Of a stretch of 64,000 bases of DNA, positions 52,252-61,073 are shown in pieces (within the stretch, counting starts at the first letter, position 1; every line of letters starts with the position of its first letter). The translations under genes were made by a program, and so were the position numbers. This DNA is from Bacteroidales bacterium (lineage in GTDB: Bacteria; Bacteroidota; Bacteroidia; Bacteroidales; UBA932): assembly GCA_021371955.1 (NCBI GenBank), contig JAJFVD010000012.1, positions 372,001 to 436,000 on the forward strand. Reading direction: 5' to 3'. The notes under the pieces were generated by a model. That model saw only the letters and a list, made by a program, of their open reading frames with translations. It was not told the origin of the DNA and searched no databases.

Positions 52252-52302
52252 GTTATTGGTAATTAATTAATTGTATATTCTATGCCGTTTATTATAACGG
52301 CT

Positions 52303-52310
52303 CAAATGTA
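52303..52310 (-). promoter_or_regulatory. -7 element of the lipoprotein/M3 peptidase operon
   Basis: Minus-strand TACATTTG fits TANNTTTG, 51 bases before the ATG at 52251. The leader holds a small hairpin (GCCGTT/AACGGC, 52284-52301). Confidence 0.45.
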
Positions 52311-52330
52311 TGCATTATTTTTTTTGTTTG

Positions 52331-52678
52331 TTAAATATTTTTAAAAGCCACATAAACAATGTCTTTTGAGCTTATTATATAGCTGTAATTGTAGCAATGA
52401 ATGACTCGCTTTCCATTCTTGCGGATTTCAAAAGAAGTGGAGTATCCGAAGTTGAAACCTTCTCCGGAAAGTTTCATCAGAGTAGACCTTCTCCTCCCTG
52501 AAATAATCATTCTTTCCAGAATTCTCCTGTTTTTTTCCAGAACTCTGTTTATTCTTCTTGGCTCCTCTGTTCCTTTTCTGCGAATTCTGTTGTTGTACGA
52601 ATTTCTGCATCCGTCGCTGCAAAATTTTTTATCGCACCGGCCAAACAATTCTCTCCCACACTCAATACAATCAGACAT
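52331..52678 (-). CDS. Small zinc-ribbon protein
   Basis: A 115-residue protein beginning with a zinc-ribbon of DUF2116/FCS-like type: C4-x2-C7, then CDKKFCSDGCRNSYNNRIRR, whose KFCSDGCRN is typical of this ribbon. The rest is basic, with helices (RINRVLEKNRRILERMI) and a beta segment (GYSTSFEIRKNGKRVIHCYNYSY). A cytoplasmic nucleic-acid or protein binding role fits the composition but is not proven. A TATATTTG at 52696-52689 lies just 10 bases before the ATG, giving an almost leaderless transcript if used. Confidence 0.75.
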   Translation of the reverse strand: MSDCIECGRELFGRCDKKFCSDGCRNSYNNRIRRKGTEEPRRINRVLEKNRRILERMIISGRRRSTLMKLSGEGFNFGYSTSFEIRKNGKRVIHCYNYSYIISSKDIVYVAFKNI

Positions 52679-52794
52679 GTTTTTAGTTCAAATATAAATT
52701 ATTAAACATGTGTAACGTGCTTTTGTGCAAATATTTATCTGTTTATATATTTTTTAGGTCAATAATAATTTTTAATGCTAAAATTTAAAAAAAC

Positions 52795-52802
52795 TATATT
52801 TG
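52795..52802 (+). promoter_or_regulatory. -7 element of the histidine phosphatase gene
   Basis: TATATTTG fits TANNTTTG and ends 21 bases before the ATG at 52824. Confidence 0.5.
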
Positions 52803-52823
52803 TCACGTATATAAATAATTGGG

Positions 52824-53450
52824 ATGACCGAACTAATATTTACCAGACATGGCCAGACGGAATGGAATGTTGCGAAACGGATGCAGGGACAGCTTGACTC
52901 TCCTCTTACAGAGATGGGTCTTTCTCAGGCAAGAGTTTTAGGTTCATATTTAAGAGGAGAGAATATTTCAGTTATTTATTCCAGTTCACTTCCAAGAGCA
53001 CAGAGAACTGCCACAATAATCCAGCGGGAGACAGGGCTGGAGAAATTTATTACTACAGACTCTCTTATTGAAATAGGCCTGGCCGGTCTTGAAGGAAGAA
53101 CTTTTGCTAGTGCAACGGAAGAGTATCCGGAAAGGATGGCGGCTTTTGCGTCAAGTCCGGCAGATTTTGTTCCGCTGGGGAACGGAGAATACTTCTCAGA
53201 GGTGCAAAAAAGAGCTCTTGATTTTATCTTCCCTTTGTTTGAAAAGCATAAGGACGAGACGGTGCTGATTGTTACGCATGCAGTAATACTAAGGCTCATT
53301 ATGGCCCACTTTGAAAAAATCTGGTTTAACGATTACTGGAAGATTCACGGGTTTTTCTACCCTTGCAGTATATCCAGGGTTATTTTTGACGGACAAACAT
53401 ATGAGGTTGCAGAAAGAAACAGTATCGAATATGCTAAAAGAGGTTTTTAA
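52824..53450 (+). CDS. Histidine phosphatase (phosphoglycerate mutase-like)
   Basis: A 208-residue cytoplasmic phosphatase of branch 1. The phospho-His is in the start motif IFTRHGQTEWNVAKRMQGQLDSPLT; the second His lies in VLIVTHAVILRLIMAHF, with IYSSSLPRAQRTA and the acidic SLIEIGLAGLEGRTF in their usual places. These enzymes dephosphorylate sugars, nucleotides or phosphoglycerate; the short insertion pattern suggests a broad-range or alpha-ribazole-type phosphatase rather than a mutase. No cobalamin genes nearby. Transcribed alone, ended by a terminator at 53487-53515. Confidence 0.88.
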   Translation: MTELIFTRHGQTEWNVAKRMQGQLDSPLTEMGLSQARVLGSYLRGENISVIYSSSLPRAQRTATIIQRETGLEKFITTDSLIEIGLAGLEGRTFASATEEYPERMAAFASSPADFVPLGNGEYFSEVQKRALDFIFPLFEKHKDETVLIVTHAVILRLIMAHFEKIWFNDYWKIHGFFYPCSISRVIFDGQTYEVAERNSIEYAKRGF

Positions 53451-53486
53451 CCGATTATAAACGACTTTTGTCGACAATAAATATTT

Positions 53487-53515
53487 AAAGAGAGGTAGTA
53501 ATTCTATCTCTCTTT
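53487..53515 (+). terminator. Terminator after the histidine phosphatase gene
   Basis: 12-bp stem AAAGAGAGGTAG / CTATCTCTCTTT (one G-T mismatch), 5-base loop, followed by TTCTTT. It lies 36 bases after the stop codon. Confidence 0.78.
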
Positions 53516-53550
53516 TTCTTTGTACTGTAAAACCATTTAAATCGTTTATT

Positions 53551-53895
53551 ATGGAAAAGTCGATCAACAGAGTGGAGCTGAGAGGTAATGTGGGGTTTGA
53601 TCCCAGGATTAATTCGCTGGAAGAGGGAGTGCAGGTAATGAGGTTGTCGCTTGCAACAAATGAAGCGTTTAAAAATAAAAAAGGGGAGTGGCAGGAGGAG
53701 ACTATCTGGCACAATATCGTCGCATGGGCCGGAAAAGGCATGCCCGATTTTGCATCAATAAAGAAAGGAAATACCCTTTCGGTTACGGGAAGACTGAAAC
53801 CGGTACAATACCAGACGAAAACCGGAGTGGAAAGGCACACGTATGAGATTGTTGCATTAAGTATAAAACAACACGACATCGAAAAGGGGGAATAA
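53551..53895 (+). CDS. ssb: Short single-stranded DNA-binding protein
   Basis: A 114-residue protein made only of the SSB OB fold: NRVELRGNVGFDPRI, SLATNEAFKNKKGEWQEETIWHNIVAW and TLSVTGRLKPVQYQTKTGVERHTYEIVA. Usual bacterial SSB is 150-180 residues and ends in an acidic tip (DDDIPF-like) that recruits repair proteins; this one ends IKQHDIEKGE. It is probably a second SSB, with the main one elsewhere in the genome. It binds single-stranded DNA, likely as a tetramer. Confidence 0.87.
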   Translation: MEKSINRVELRGNVGFDPRINSLEEGVQVMRLSLATNEAFKNKKGEWQEETIWHNIVAWAGKGMPDFASIKKGNTLSVTGRLKPVQYQTKTGVERHTYEIVALSIKQHDIEKGE

Positions 53896-53924
53896 AAATT
53901 TTATTGTATTTTTACACAAAATTG

Positions 53925-53954
53925 GATTGGGAGTCCCGTTAAAGGCTCCCAATC
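53925..53954 (+). terminator. Hairpin between ssb and cysS
   Basis: Perfect 9-bp stem GATTGGGAG / CTCCCAATC with a 12-base loop, 16 bases before the cysS ATG. It may end the ssb transcript (weak T-tract) or act as a leader structure for cysS. Confidence 0.5.
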
Positions 53955-53970
53955 TATAAATTTTGTGAAA

Positions 53971-55443
53971 ATGAGAGAGTTTTACCTGTACAATACATTA
54001 TCAAGGAAGAAAGAGCTTTTCGAACCCCTTCATGCAGGAATGGTTGGTCTCTATGTTTGCGGGCCTACTGTATACGGAGATGCACACCTTGGTCATGCCA
54101 GACCCGGAATAACGTACGATGTTCTTGTCCGTCTGCTTAAACATATAGAATACAAAGTGAGATATGTGAGAAACATCACCGATGTTGGTCACCTTGAGAA
54201 CGATTCCGACACCGGAGAAGACAAAATTGCCAGAAAGGCAAGGCTTGAACAGCTTGAGCCTATGGAGGTGGTTCAGTACTATACTCTAAGATATCATGAG
54301 GCAATGAGAATGTTAAACACGCTTCCTCCCAATATTGAGCCAAGGGCATCCGGACACATAATAGAGCAGATATCACTGGTTAAAAGTATTCTGGATAAAG
54401 GTTTCGCCTACGAAAGTAACGGGTCTGTATATTTCGATGTTGAAGCATATAGTAAAAAATACCATTATGGTCAGCTGTCCGGCCGTTCCCTCGAAGATCT
54501 TCAGGCCAACACAAGGGTACTTGAAGGGCAGAGTGATAAACGCTCGCAGTTCGATTTTGCTTTATGGAAAAAAGCGGCACCTGAGCATATTATGCACTGG
54601 CCATCTCCGTGGAGCGAAGGTTTTCCCGGATGGCACGCTGAGTGTTCTGCAATGTCTGCCAAATATCTTGGAGAGTCTTTCGATATTCACGGAGGGGGAA
54701 TGGATTTGCTTTTCCCACACCATGAATGTGAACTTGCCCAAAACACAGCCTCCCGCGGCAACGGAGGAGTCCGCTACTGGATGCATAACAATATGATTAC
54801 CATTAACGGACAAAAAATGGGGAAATCGCTTGGCAATTTTATTACTCTGGAAGAGCTCTTTACCGGGTCCCATAAAATTCTTGTTCAGGCATACACCCCC
54901 ATGACAATACGCTTCTTCATACTTCAGGCGCATTATCGCAGCACTCTTGATTTTAGCAATGAAGCCCTGCAGGCTGCGGAGAAGGGGTTAAAAAGACTCA
55001 TTCTGGCAGGAAAAGATGCCGCAAAGCTTAAGGTAACAGAAGGCAGTTCCCCCGTTGAAGGACTTGCCGCACTCAAAGAGGGTATTTATTCTGCATTATG
55101 CGATGACCTCAACACACCAATAGCTATTGCCCACCTTTTTGAGGCAGTGAGAATTGTAAATACCGCAAAAGAAAAACAGACATCTGTTACCAAAGAGGAT
55201 AAGGATACACTGATGTTGTTGTTTGACGGTATTGCCGGAGACGTGCTTGGCCTCATTGACGAACAGGCTTCATCCGGCACCGGAGATGTTCTTACTGGAA
55301 TTGTTGAGATGATTCTTGATGTAAGAAAAGATGCAAAGACAAAAAAAGATTTTGAAACAAGTGATAAAATAAGAGAGAGGCTGAACTCTCTTGGTGTTCA
55401 GATTAAAGACACCAAGGAGGGTACTGAGTGGAATTTAAACTAA
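53971..55443 (+). CDS. cysS: Cysteinyl-tRNA synthetase
   Basis: A 490-residue class I synthetase charging tRNA-Cys. The HIGH-type motif is [10 protein letters not shown] after the zinc Cys in [10 protein letters not shown]. Other zinc-site parts are [11 protein letters not shown] and HHECELAQ. The KMSKS loop is [11 protein letters not shown], a variant common in this phylum. The C-terminal anticodon-binding helical domain ([17 protein letters not shown]) is present. I chose the ATG at 53971; a GTG two codons earlier is also possible. The DUF362 gene follows by 20 bases. Confidence 0.96.
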   Translation: MREFYLYNTLSRKKELFEPLHAGMVGLYVCGPTVYGDAHLGHARPGITYDVLVRLLKHIEYKVRYVRNITDVGHLENDSDTGEDKIARKARLEQLEPMEVVQYYTLRYHEAMRMLNTLPPNIEPRASGHIIEQISLVKSILDKGFAYESNGSVYFDVEAYSKKYHYGQLSGRSLEDLQANTRVLEGQSDKRSQFDFALWKKAAPEHIMHWPSPWSEGFPGWHAECSAMSAKYLGESFDIHGGGMDLLFPHHECELAQNTASRGNGGVRYWMHNNMITINGQKMGKSLGNFITLEELFTGSHKILVQAYTPMTIRFFILQAHYRSTLDFSNEALQAAEKGLKRLILAGKDAAKLKVTEGSSPVEGLAALKEGIYSALCDDLNTPIAIAHLFEAVRIVNTAKEKQTSVTKEDKDTLMLLFDGIAGDVLGLIDEQASSGTGDVLTGIVEMILDVRKDAKTKKDFETSDKIRERLNSLGVQIKDTKEGTEWNLN

Positions 55444-55463
55444 CACCATAATAGCTCTTTAAA

Positions 55464-56618
55464 ATGAAAAGAAGAGATTTTTTCAAGTACCTCTCCCTGG
55501 GAGGAGCAGGTCTCGCTCTTAACCCGGTAGTAAAAGCAGCAGAATCGTCACATCTTTTTGCTGTAGATGACAAGCCGGCTACTAATATAAAAGATGCAAT
55601 TGCTGTTCCGCGTGTAAAGAATTCAATGCCCGGACTATTTCCCGGCAAGGTAGTAAAAGTTGTAGATGAAAAATCGGTAATTGACGGGGTCCCATCACCG
55701 GAGGCTGCATACAACATGCTTAAAGAGAGTATGCTTCGCCTCACAGGAGAAAAGAATCTCAAAAAGGCCTGGAGAAAATTTGTTTCCCCAAAAGACGTAG
55801 TTGGCTTGAAAGTCAATCCGGTTGCCGGCAAGCTTCTAACTACATCTCATGCTGTTACCGGAGCTGTTATTAAGCAACTTGAGGAGGCAGGAATTCCGCG
55901 TAAAAACATCGTTATCTGGGACAGACGCGAAATGCAGCTTCAGGAAACAGGGTATACTCAGGATAAATATCCCGGCATAACTATTACCGGAACTGAATGT
56001 CAGGACGAAAAGGGCGGTTATTACAATATGGAGGGAAAACTCTATGCCGAGGAGAGAGTGGACAAAAGCCAGTACTTCTTTGCAGATGTCGTAGGCGAGT
56101 ACGACGCCTATACAATACCATTTATGGTTAACGGAGGCAAAGAGTCTTATTTCACAAAGATTGTTACAGAGAAGGTAACTAAAATTATCAATCTGCCGAT
56201 TCTCAAAAATGCAGGCCGTTCAACCACTCTTTGTATGAAAAACCTTGCCTTTGGTTCTGTCTCAAATACAGGCAGGCTTCACACAAAACTCTGGCATGAA
56301 ACATCTGCCTATGTTTGTGCGTTCCCGCCATTACGCGACAAAGTGGTTCTTAACATTGTCGACGGACTGATAGGGTGTTATGACGGAGGCCCGTCTGCCG
56401 TTCCTCAGTTCATTTGCAATTACAATATGCTGTTGGTGGGAAGCGACCCTGTTGCTGTTGACCGTATTGGTCTTGATATAGTAACAAAGAAGAGAATTGC
56501 AGAAGGCATTCAAAAAGAAGATATTCCTTCTTCCGGCCGATTCCTGGAATTGGCGCAGGAGCTTAAACTTGGAATAGGAGACCGCACAAAAATTGAACTA
56601 ATCGAGCATAATATTTAA
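55464..56618 (+). CDS. Tat-exported DUF362 protein
   Basis: A 384-residue protein starting MKRRDFFKYLSLGGAGLALNP, a twin-arginine signal (RRDFF) with a short hydrophobic core. The DUF362 domain shows VSPKDVVGLKVNPVAGKLLTTSHAVTGAVIKQL, IINLPILKNAGRSTTLCMKNLAFGSVSN, VVLNIVDGLIGCYDGGPS and LLVGSDPVAVDRIGLDIV. Cysteines are few and no ferredoxin cluster is fused, unlike some DUF362 proteins. Tat export suggests folding with a cofactor before crossing the membrane. Probably one transcript with cysS upstream and the DUF6599 gene 21 bases downstream. Confidence 0.88.
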   Translation: MKRRDFFKYLSLGGAGLALNPVVKAAESSHLFAVDDKPATNIKDAIAVPRVKNSMPGLFPGKVVKVVDEKSVIDGVPSPEAAYNMLKESMLRLTGEKNLKKAWRKFVSPKDVVGLKVNPVAGKLLTTSHAVTGAVIKQLEEAGIPRKNIVIWDRREMQLQETGYTQDKYPGITITGTECQDEKGGYYNMEGKLYAEERVDKSQYFFADVVGEYDAYTIPFMVNGGKESYFTKIVTEKVTKIINLPILKNAGRSTTLCMKNLAFGSVSNTGRLHTKLWHETSAYVCAFPPLRDKVVLNIVDGLIGCYDGGPSAVPQFICNYNMLLVGSDPVAVDRIGLDIVTKKRIAEGIQKEDIPSSGRFLELAQELKLGIGDRTKIELIEHNI

Positions 56619-56639
56619 TAATACTCCAAATCTTTTTCC

Positions 56640-57422
56640 ATGATTAAAAAGAATTTCATTCTCCTTATCGCTTCTTTGGCTTTTTATTCAGGGTTGTATG
56701 CTCAGAACGGTTCGTCGGATTTCTCTCCTTCGGACATAAAAATAACCAGAGAACGGGATTTCACCGGAACAGCCCTTTATGGCTTTATGAACGGCGGAAG
56801 CGACCTTTTTCTGGAGTATGGTTTTCGGGATTTAAAGGCACTGGAAATTACGTATAAAGGGATTCCATTCACTGTTGAAGTTTACAGGATGCCATCTCCG
56901 GAAGATGCTTTTGGCATTTATTCACAACATACATTCAAGTGTATTCCTGCAGATTCCCGGTTTTATCTCGATTGTACCTCTGCCAGGCAGTTTCAGGCTG
57001 CAGAAGGTAATCTCTATATTTCCGTAGTCTTTGATCCGGCCTCTCCAATGGCAAAAGATTATGCATACGTAATTGCAAAGCATTATACGACACTTTATGG
57101 CTCGGGAGGGAAGCCGTCAATACCGGACCAGATTGCCGGCCTCATGAATCCCGGCGATGAAAAGTCTCTCACTCTCAAATATGCAACCGGCCCCATTTCG
57201 CTTTCCAACATTAATTCATCGCTAATGCCTCTGCTTGAAGAATTAAAAGGATACAAGGCATGGATTCTAAAGGGGAAGGGAACCGGAGACATAATTTTAA
57301 TCCGTTTTGTTTCTTCTGAAGGTTTTTCCGCCTTCAGCGAGGGGCTAACTTCATCCGGAGAGGATAAACCGGCAGAAATTCTCTCCTCGGGAGAAAATGC
57401 TATGCTATTAAGAATGAAATAG
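56640..57422 (+). CDS. DUF6599 exported protein
   Basis: A 260-residue protein with a signal peptide (about 1-20, GLYAQN) and two similar beta-rich halves. Typical pieces are RDFTGTALYGFMNGGSDLFLEYGFRDLKALEITYKGIPFTVEVYRMPSPEDAFGIYSQ and EGNLYISVVFDPASPMAKDYAYVIAKHY. DUF6599 proteins are linked to DUF362 genes in several anaerobes; the role is unknown. Periplasmic location is expected. The terminator lies inside the convergent gene end at 57454-57483. Confidence 0.85.
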   Translation: MIKKNFILLIASLAFYSGLYAQNGSSDFSPSDIKITRERDFTGTALYGFMNGGSDLFLEYGFRDLKALEITYKGIPFTVEVYRMPSPEDAFGIYSQHTFKCIPADSRFYLDCTSARQFQAAEGNLYISVVFDPASPMAKDYAYVIAKHYTTLYGSGGKPSIPDQIAGLMNPGDEKSLTLKYATGPISLSNINSSLMPLLEELKGYKAWILKGKGTGDIILIRFVSSEGFSAFSEGLTSSGEDKPAEILSSGENAMLLRMK

Positions 57423-57444
57423 CTTGTGCAATAATTCGCAAATT

Positions 57445-60400
57445 CTAAACAGGAAGGGTTACGATAAATCGTGACCCTTTTTTAATCTCGGATTCTATTG
57501 TGAGAGTTCCTTTGTGCTTTTCAATGAATTCCTTGCAAATAAGCAATCCAAGACCTGTACTCGGTTCTCCGTCTGTACCGGTGCGTCCGGTTTCTACATT
57601 AAGGTGAAACAAGGTGTCAATCATCTCTTTGCTCATCCCAATTCCATTATCTTCAACAATAATTTCAATCTTGTCGTCTGCTTTAATCCCGGCAGAAAGA
57701 CATATCCGGCCGCCTTTGGATGTAAATTTGAGAGCGTTTGAAACCAGATTTCGGATAATCGACTGAAGCATATTCTTATCTGCATACACTTCTGTTTCAT
57801 CGGGAATTTCAATAACGAATTCAATGTTTTTTTCTTCAGCGGTGTGCTTAACCAATTCCATGTATTCAAGAGCAATAGATTTCAGGTTAATTTTTCTTGG
57901 GTTGAAAGGTATTGTCCCCTGCTGAACCCTGGACCATTGAAGCAAATTATCAAGCAGCCGGTACAAACTGCTTGCAGAGCAATTAAGGTTCACTGCACAC
58001 TCCTTTATTTCTTCCTTAGTGAACATATTATGCTCTTCTGCCATTAGCGCTGTGAGACCGAGAAAACTGCTGAAAGGCCCTCTCAGGTCGTGTGCAATGA
58101 TTGAAAACAATTTGTCTTTTTCCAGATTGAGCTTTTGCAATTCGCGATTCTTGTCTGTAAGTTCATGTGTTTGGTCATCAACCTTTTTTTGAAGTAATTC
58201 CCTGTCCTGCCTGAATTTTCTTTCCCTGAGTTTAATAAAGGAGTAAAGCAGGAATAGTGCAAAGACGGTAATTGACAGATAAAACCACCAGGTGTTCCAC
58301 CAAGGCGGATAAATCCGGAAAGGATAGCTCACTTCATCGCTGGATTCTCCATCACCGGAAACCGCTTTTATTTTAAAAACATATTTCCCGGGATTCAGAT
58401 TGTCAAATGATATCTCAGTCTTGTCGGAAGGAGAGCTCCAGCCTTTATCCCTGCCTTCAAGCTTATGGAGATATTTTACATTCCGCATCTGCGAGTGCGT
58501 AATTCCAATATAACTGAAAGTGATGTAGTTCTGATTGTGTTTTAAGGCAAGGTCTACCGGAACATCGTACCATTTAGCAATGTCTTTGAAGTGAAATTTA
58601 TTAATATTTACTCCGTTCTGAAGTGTTACGGAGGTGTCTTTGTTCTCTGCGATTACCTTCCATGGCACATTTTCATTAAAGAGCCTGACATTAGTAATTT
58701 TAAGGTTAGGAGGAACAGCTTTTTCGGTACTATTTTCTCCGTGGTATGCAATAAGCCTGTCCAGAGTTCCTATCCAGATTGTCCCTTTTTTGTCTTCCAT
58801 CAATGCTCCCACGTTGCATTTCGTCCCGGAAAAACCGTCTTCAATGCCAAAGCTGTTTATGAATATTTCCCTGTTTGAAGTGTCTATTTCTTCAAGACTT
58901 TTCCTTTTAATGAAATGAAGATAAGATTGAGCCCCAGCCCAAAGATTTCCTTTGGAATCGATTAACATGCTTACCACGTAATTGTTTTTTAGCCCGCTCT
59001 CATCCAGATATCTTATGAATGTTTTTCCGTCATACCTTACAATGCCATCTCCGTTTGTTCCTAACCAGATATTCCCGAGCCTGTCTTCTGCAACGCAGTT
59101 GACGGTATCGCTGTAGAACCCGGTTGATTTATTGAAATGCGTAAAGTTTCTTCCGTCAAATTTTGTCGCCCCTCCACCGGCTGTTCCAAACCACATATTG
59201 TCTTTGCTGTCCTGAAAAATTGATTTTATGTGATTGCTGCTGAGACCCTGTTTCTTTGCGTAAGTAGTAAAATCTTTTCCGTCAAATTTTGTAGCTCCGA
59301 GGAAGGTTGTGCCTATCCATATGTTCCCTGACTTATCGCAAAAAACTATTGTAGGACTATTGGTTTTAAGGCCCTGTTCTTTTTTGTATGTAAAGGTCTT
59401 ATTGCCATCATAAACGGAGACACCACCATTGCCTGTTGCAAACCAAATCCTGCCGGTTGTATCAGAAGTCATTTTGGAAATGCAGCTATCACCAAGCCCC
59501 TGCTGTTTTCCGAATTCCATGTAGTTTGGCATTAATACTCCTCCCTTTTCCTGCTCAGAAAAAATTGTCACATAGCCGCTGTAAGTCCCGAACCACATAT
59601 TACCTGATCTGTCCTGGATAATTGACTCAACTTTTTTGCTAAACCCTCCAAAATCTGTAATATGAGTGAATAGTCTTCCGTCAAAACGGATAAGTCCCGA
59701 ACCACGCGTTCCAAACCATATATTTCCGTTTGTATCCTGCAAGGAGCAGCGGATGGTTTCCGCAACGAGACCGTCATTAATTCCATACTGACGGAAATAT
59801 TTCCCGTCGAATTTTGTGATGCTGCCGTTTGCATTTCCAAACCAAAAGTTCTTTTTATTGTCCTGCAGAACACTTCGTATTGAGTTACTGCCCAGACCCT
59901 CTTTGGTTGTGTAATGATAAAAATCAGTCCCGTCATACTTAATGATTCCTTCAAAAGCAGTGTTTATCCAGATGTTTCCGTCTGCATCCCTGAACAGTGA
60001 TGATATATGATTAAGAGGCATTCCCTCTTTTATCGAATATGAATTAAAACTTTTTCCATCATAAACAGATATGCCTCCACCGTATGTTGCAAGCCACATC
60101 TTACCGGATTCATCCTGAATTATAGACCTTATTTCATTGGCGCCAAGGCCCTGCGTAACAGTATAGTTTGTAAAACTTTTCCCGTCATACATAGACAGGC
60201 CTTTTTTGGTTCCCAACCAGATGTTGCCGGAGCTGTCTTCAAAAATACAGTTTACAATGTTGCCCGGCAGCCCATCCTTGTCGGTAAAGGTAACAAGGTA
60301 CCTGCCGTCGTACCTGCTTATTCCCCCGTTAAACGTTCCGAACCAGATATTACCCTTTGAATCCTCAAACAAAGAGTTTATAGTATTATTGTTGAGGCCT

Positions 60401-60969
60401 TGTTTTGTTGTATAATGATAAAAGTATTTTCCGTCATATTTTGTTAGTCCGTTATCTGTGCCGAGCCAAAGATTACCGGATTTGTCCTGAATAAGGCACC
60501 TCACCTGATCGTGTCTTAATCCCTGAAATCGTCCGAAATAGAAGAAATTAGATGGATTTATGTCTTTGAAAAACGGGTCTTTAACAATCACCGGTTCAGG
60601 TTCTTCGCATAAAATGGTTTTTTCTGCAGTTTTGATAACGTTAGGCTTTGTGAAGCCGGTTGTGCTAATATCCCTTTTTACCGGAGGCAGGGTTATAAGT
60701 TTTTTTGGCGCAGAAGCCGAAAGCAGGGTTGAGCCCGCAGATTTCTCTTTAAGATTTCCCGTTTTTATCGCTGCTGGTTTGCCGGCAGGTACAATTGTCG
60801 GAGGGGTAATACTGTCTTTTGGGACAACATGTCCGGTAGCTTCAATTATTGAAGGTTTGGGAGAAGTCTCTTTTTGTTTAGGTTGCACTCCGTTGCAGGC
60901 CGATAGCAAAAAAAAGAGCCCCCATAACAGGAGTTCTTCAATTTTATGTTTACAGAAATGGTATTTCAT
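57445..60969 (-). CDS. Two-propeller sensor histidine kinase (Y_Y_Y type) without receiver domain
   Basis: A 1174-residue sensor. The lipobox-like LLSAC (about residue 25) is followed by a Pro/Lys/Ser-rich linker to about 140. Fourteen Reg_prop repeats follow (DxxGNxWxGTxxGxxxYDG), enough for two seven-bladed propellers. A Y_Y_Y domain is near 770-880 (KYLHKLEGRDKGWSSPSDKTEISFDNLNPGKYVFKIKA), then a transmembrane helix near 900. HisKA contains FSIIAHDLRGPFSSFLGL and the ATPase ends GTGLGLLICKEFIEKHKG...SRFIVTLPV. HTCS sensors of this build normally continue into receiver and AraC domains and detect glycans; both are missing here. Confidence 0.93.
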   Translation of the reverse strand: MKYHFCKHKIEELLLWGLFFLLSACNGVQPKQKETSPKPSIIEATGHVVPKDSITPPTIVPAGKPAAIKTGNLKEKSAGSTLLSASAPKKLITLPPVKRDISTTGFTKPNVIKTAEKTILCEEPEPVIVKDPFFKDINPSNFFYFGRFQGLRHDQVRCLIQDKSGNLWLGTDNGLTKYDGKYFYHYTTKQGLNNNTINSLFEDSKGNIWFGTFNGGISRYDGRYLVTFTDKDGLPGNIVNCIFEDSSGNIWLGTKKGLSMYDGKSFTNYTVTQGLGANEIRSIIQDESGKMWLATYGGGISVYDGKSFNSYSIKEGMPLNHISSLFRDADGNIWINTAFEGIIKYDGTDFYHYTTKEGLGSNSIRSVLQDNKKNFWFGNANGSITKFDGKYFRQYGINDGLVAETIRCSLQDTNGNIWFGTRGSGLIRFDGRLFTHITDFGGFSKKVESIIQDRSGNMWFGTYSGYVTIFSEQEKGGVLMPNYMEFGKQQGLGDSCISKMTSDTTGRIWFATGNGGVSVYDGNKTFTYKKEQGLKTNSPTIVFCDKSGNIWIGTTFLGATKFDGKDFTTYAKKQGLSSNHIKSIFQDSKDNMWFGTAGGGATKFDGRNFTHFNKSTGFYSDTVNCVAEDRLGNIWLGTNGDGIVRYDGKTFIRYLDESGLKNNYVVSMLIDSKGNLWAGAQSYLHFIKRKSLEEIDTSNREIFINSFGIEDGFSGTKCNVGALMEDKKGTIWIGTLDRLIAYHGENSTEKAVPPNLKITNVRLFNENVPWKVIAENKDTSVTLQNGVNINKFHFKDIAKWYDVPVDLALKHNQNYITFSYIGITHSQMRNVKYLHKLEGRDKGWSSPSDKTEISFDNLNPGKYVFKIKAVSGDGESSDEVSYPFRIYPPWWNTWWFYLSITVFALFLLYSFIKLRERKFRQDRELLQKKVDDQTHELTDKNRELQKLNLEKDKLFSIIAHDLRGPFSSFLGLTALMAEEHNMFTKEEIKECAVNLNCSASSLYRLLDNLLQWSRVQQGTIPFNPRKINLKSIALEYMELVKHTAEEKNIEFVIEIPDETEVYADKNMLQSIIRNLVSNALKFTSKGGRICLSAGIKADDKIEIIVEDNGIGMSKEMIDTLFHLNVETGRTGTDGEPSTGLGLLICKEFIEKHKGTLTIESEIKKGSRFIVTLPV
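57454..57483 (+). terminator. Plus-strand terminator inside the 3' end of the propeller-kinase gene
   Basis: 12-bp stem AAGGGTTACGAT / ATCGTGACCCTT (one G-T mismatch), 2-base loop, followed by a run of T. It ends the rightward DUF362-DUF6599 transcript but lies within the last codons of the leftward kinase gene. Confidence 0.75.
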
Positions 60970-60991
60970 GCTAACAATTTCTAATTGTCAC

Positions 60992-60999
60992 AAATTTAA
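60992..60999 (-). promoter_or_regulatory. -7 element of the propeller-kinase gene
   Basis: Minus-strand TAAATTTG fits TANNTTTG and lies 22 bases before the ATG at 60969. Confidence 0.45.
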
Positions 61000-61002
61000 T
61001 AA

Positions 61003-61036
61003 AAAACACAAACCCTTTTCAGAAGTTTGTGTTTTT
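61003..61036 (-). terminator. Terminator after the S9 peptidase gene
   Basis: Perfect 12-bp stem AAAAACACAAAC / GTTTGTGTTTTT with a 10-base loop, 37 bases past the stop, with a T-run on the minus strand. Confidence 0.82.
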
Positions 61037-61073
61037 CTTGTGCAGTTCTGATATTACTCAGATGAATCTCTGT

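Noticed and set aside
53289..53879. Open frame of 196 codons on the minus strand across ssb and the phosphatase end
   Set aside because: Antisense to ssb and to a terminator; codon pattern and composition look like shadow coding.
57445..60969. DNA-level repeats that might be a CRISPR array or VNTR
   Set aside because: The periodicity is about 40-44 codons and corresponds to propeller blades in one continuous reading frame.
60560..61051. Open frame of 163 codons opposite the N-terminal linker of the propeller kinase
   Set aside because: Antisense to a low-complexity Pro/Lys/Ser region; also runs through a terminator and promoter.
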